DNA of 64,000 nucleotides, taken from positions 129,001 to 193,000 of the forward strand of contig NZ_JAFEWC010000003.1 in assembly GCF_017355875.1 (NCBI RefSeq), given 5' to 3'. Position 1 is the stretch's first letter. Every line of letters starts with the position of its first letter. A model generated the notes under the pieces. That model was not told the origin of the DNA, made no database searches, and worked only from the letters and a program-made list of their open reading frames with translations. This stretch comes from Aridibaculum aurantiacum (GTDB taxonomy: Bacteria > Bacteroidota > Bacteroidia > Chitinophagales > Chitinophagaceae). Position numbers and translations under genes: made by a program. Below are positions 62,654 through 64,000 of the stretch, in pieces.

Positions 62654-64000
62654 TATTGAAGAACTGGCCAGTCAGGAAGGAGAAAGTGCAGCATCATTAT
62701 AAGCTGGTAATCATCAAGGCAATTGCTGCATGCCTGCTGCTAATGCTGCTAATGCCTCTTGGATCATTTGCTACTACATTTTATGTTTCTACAAAAGGAA
62801 ATGATAATTGGTCAGGTACAATTGCAAAAGCCAACAGAACAAATACAGATGGTCCCTTTGCCACCGTACTGGCGGCACGTAATGCTATCCGTAAAATGAA
62901 AGCGCAGGGTCCTTTGCAGGAAGCTGTTGAAGTGCTCATAGAACCAGGCACCTACTACCTGAATGCTCCGCTTGTTTTTGAAACAGTGGATGCAGGTAGT
63001 AGTAGTGCACCTATTTTATATCGTTCAAAAGGAAAAGCAGTATTTATTGGAGGCATTCCTATAAAGAACTTTATGAATGAAAACGGCAGGTGGAAAGCTG
63101 ATCTTTCAGGCATACTGCAAGCTGGTTTCAACTTTGAGCAATTGTACATTAATGGCTTTCGTGCTACACGTGCAAGAACACCTAATAAGGGATTTTATAC
63201 GCCACAAAATGTAAAGGAAACAGTTATAGAAAAAGGTACTGGTCGTGTAGCAACCAGTGCATACCAACAGGTAAAACTTGGTGGCAAAAATGATAACTGG
63301 CTGATGGCGGTAACGCCGGAAGAGAAGAAGGATGTAGTGCTTACGTTTTACCACAAATGGGATAACACTCGTAAGTATATCAGCGATATCAATCTTGATG
63401 ATACTTCACTAACCATCAGGGGCATGGGCATGAAACCTTGGAACCCGATCAATGATAAGAGTACCTATTTTGTAGAAAATTATGCAGCGGCACTCGATAC
63501 CGCAGGTGAATGGTTCTATGATAAGAAAAGCAGGCTGCTGACATATATCCCTGCCGCAAACCAGGAACTAAAAAATGTTCAGGCATATGTGCCACTGCTG
63601 GAGCAACTGGTGATCATCAAAGGAACCAAAGATGCTACGGTTGCTAACCTATCATTCCAAAACCTGTCGTTCCAGGTTTCAGGTTATAAGATGTCTTATC
63701 CAGGCCAGGAGCCTGTGCAGGCAGCTGCACCAATTGAGGCTGCTATCATGGTCGATCATGCAGACAATATTTTATTCAGTGGATGCGAAATAAAAAATAC
63801 CGGGGCCAATGCCATCTGGTTTAGGAACAACTGCTCAAACAGTGTGATTGAGAATAGCTACTTGTATGACCTGGGTGCTGGTGGAATAAAAATAGGAGCT
63901 ACAAATATTCCTGACGATGCAACAGAACTGACCAACAATATAGTAGCCCGCAACAATATCATCCAATCAGGTGGACATGTGTTCCCATGTGCTGCAGGTG
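62650..64000 (+). CDS. secreted parallel beta-helix protein (GH141-like), cut by the window end
   Basis: An open frame starts with ATG at 62650, overlapping the SGNH gene stop, and runs past the window end for 450 codons. It has a long signal region (ending PLGSFA), then FYVSTKGNDNWSGTIAKANR, PFATVLAARNAIRKMK, VLIEPGTYYLNAPL, and a domain with LYINGFRATRARTPNKGF. Beta-helix coils follow (NLSFQNLSFQ, NILFSGCEIKNTGANAIWF, SVIENSYLYDLGAGGIKIGA). The layout is like GH141 enzymes and like the gene at 46104. The C-terminus is not visible. Confidence 0.85.
   Translation, partial: MILKNWPVRKEKVQHHYKLVIIKAIAACLLLMLLMPLGSFATTFYVSTKGNDNWSGTIAKANRTNTDGPFATVLAARNAIRKMKAQGPLQEAVEVLIEPGTYYLNAPLVFETVDAGSSSAPILYRSKGKAVFIGGIPIKNFMNENGRWKADLSGILQAGFNFEQLYINGFRATRARTPNKGFYTPQNVKETVIEKGTGRVATSAYQQVKLGGKNDNWLMAVTPEEKKDVVLTFYHKWDNTRKYISDINLDDTSLTIRGMGMKPWNPINDKSTYFVENYAAALDTAGEWFYDKKSRLLTYIPAANQELKNVQAYVPLLEQLVIIKGTKDATVANLSFQNLSFQVSGYKMSYPGQEPVQAAAPIEAAIMVDHADNILFSGCEIKNTGANAIWFRNNCSNSVIENSYLYDLGAGGIKIGATNIPDDATELTNNIVARNNIIQSGGHVFPCAAG

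Overview
The window looks like a chromosome segment of a Bacteroidota bacterium, most likely family Chitinophagaceae. The signs are a SusC/SusD pair, a hybrid two-component regulator with fused AraC output, two proteins with C-terminal type IX secretion (T9SS) sorting domains, a TonB/ExbB/ExbD1/ExbD2 locus, small DUF6728-type membrane proteins, weak Shine-Dalgarno signals and moderate A+T content. No phage, insertion sequence, plasmid or CRISPR signature was seen.

Layout. 1-8.3 kb: end of a membrane protein gene, a GH31 glycosidase, a LolA-like secreted protein, adenine deaminase, a membrane-anchored unknown, and a two-gene radical-SAM/DNA-metabolism pair (TIGR03915/TIGR03916 type). 8.4-9.1 kb: a tandem array of seven ~79-bp hairpin-forming units beside tRNA-Ala(GGC). 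9.2-10 kb: a small secreted protein and a single-domain response regulator. 10-21.3 kb (minus strand): a tightly coupled nine-gene purine catabolic operon in transcription order guaD, xdhA, xdhB, allB, alc, puuD, uraD-uraH fusion, a DUF6986-type aldolase-fold protein and xdhC. It should convert guanine through xanthine, urate, HIU, OHCU, allantoin and allantoate to ureidoglycolate plus urea. No recognised ureidoglycolate lyase is present. The adenine deaminase at 3.7 kb feeds the same route through hypoxanthine.

21.4-30.2 kb: PAP2 phosphatase, a large T9SS-secreted PHP-domain protein, two small proteins, lpxB and a secreted zinc metalloprotease. 30.5-33.6 kb: exbB-exbD1-exbD2-tonB, which energises SusC-type transporters. 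33.6-39.7 kb: mnmE, then a molybdenum cofactor operon (moaA, moeA, a TauE/SafE permease, moaD, moaE and a moaC-mogA fusion). This cofactor is needed by the xanthine dehydrogenase encoded 15 kb away.

40-64 kb (plus strand): a polysaccharide utilisation locus with a predicted secreted hydrolase, a hybrid two-component sensor, three right-handed beta-helix enzymes (the last cut by the window end), a GH3 enzyme, a sialate-O-acetylesterase-type protein, an SGNH esterase, SusC (interrupted by one in-frame TAA), SusD with an inserted Gly/Thr-rich segment, and a DUF5017-like surface lipoprotein. Three promoters here carry paired TGMAACA half-sites exactly 21 bp apart. I infer these are the binding sites of the local AraC-type regulator, and they are the most useful new observation in the window.
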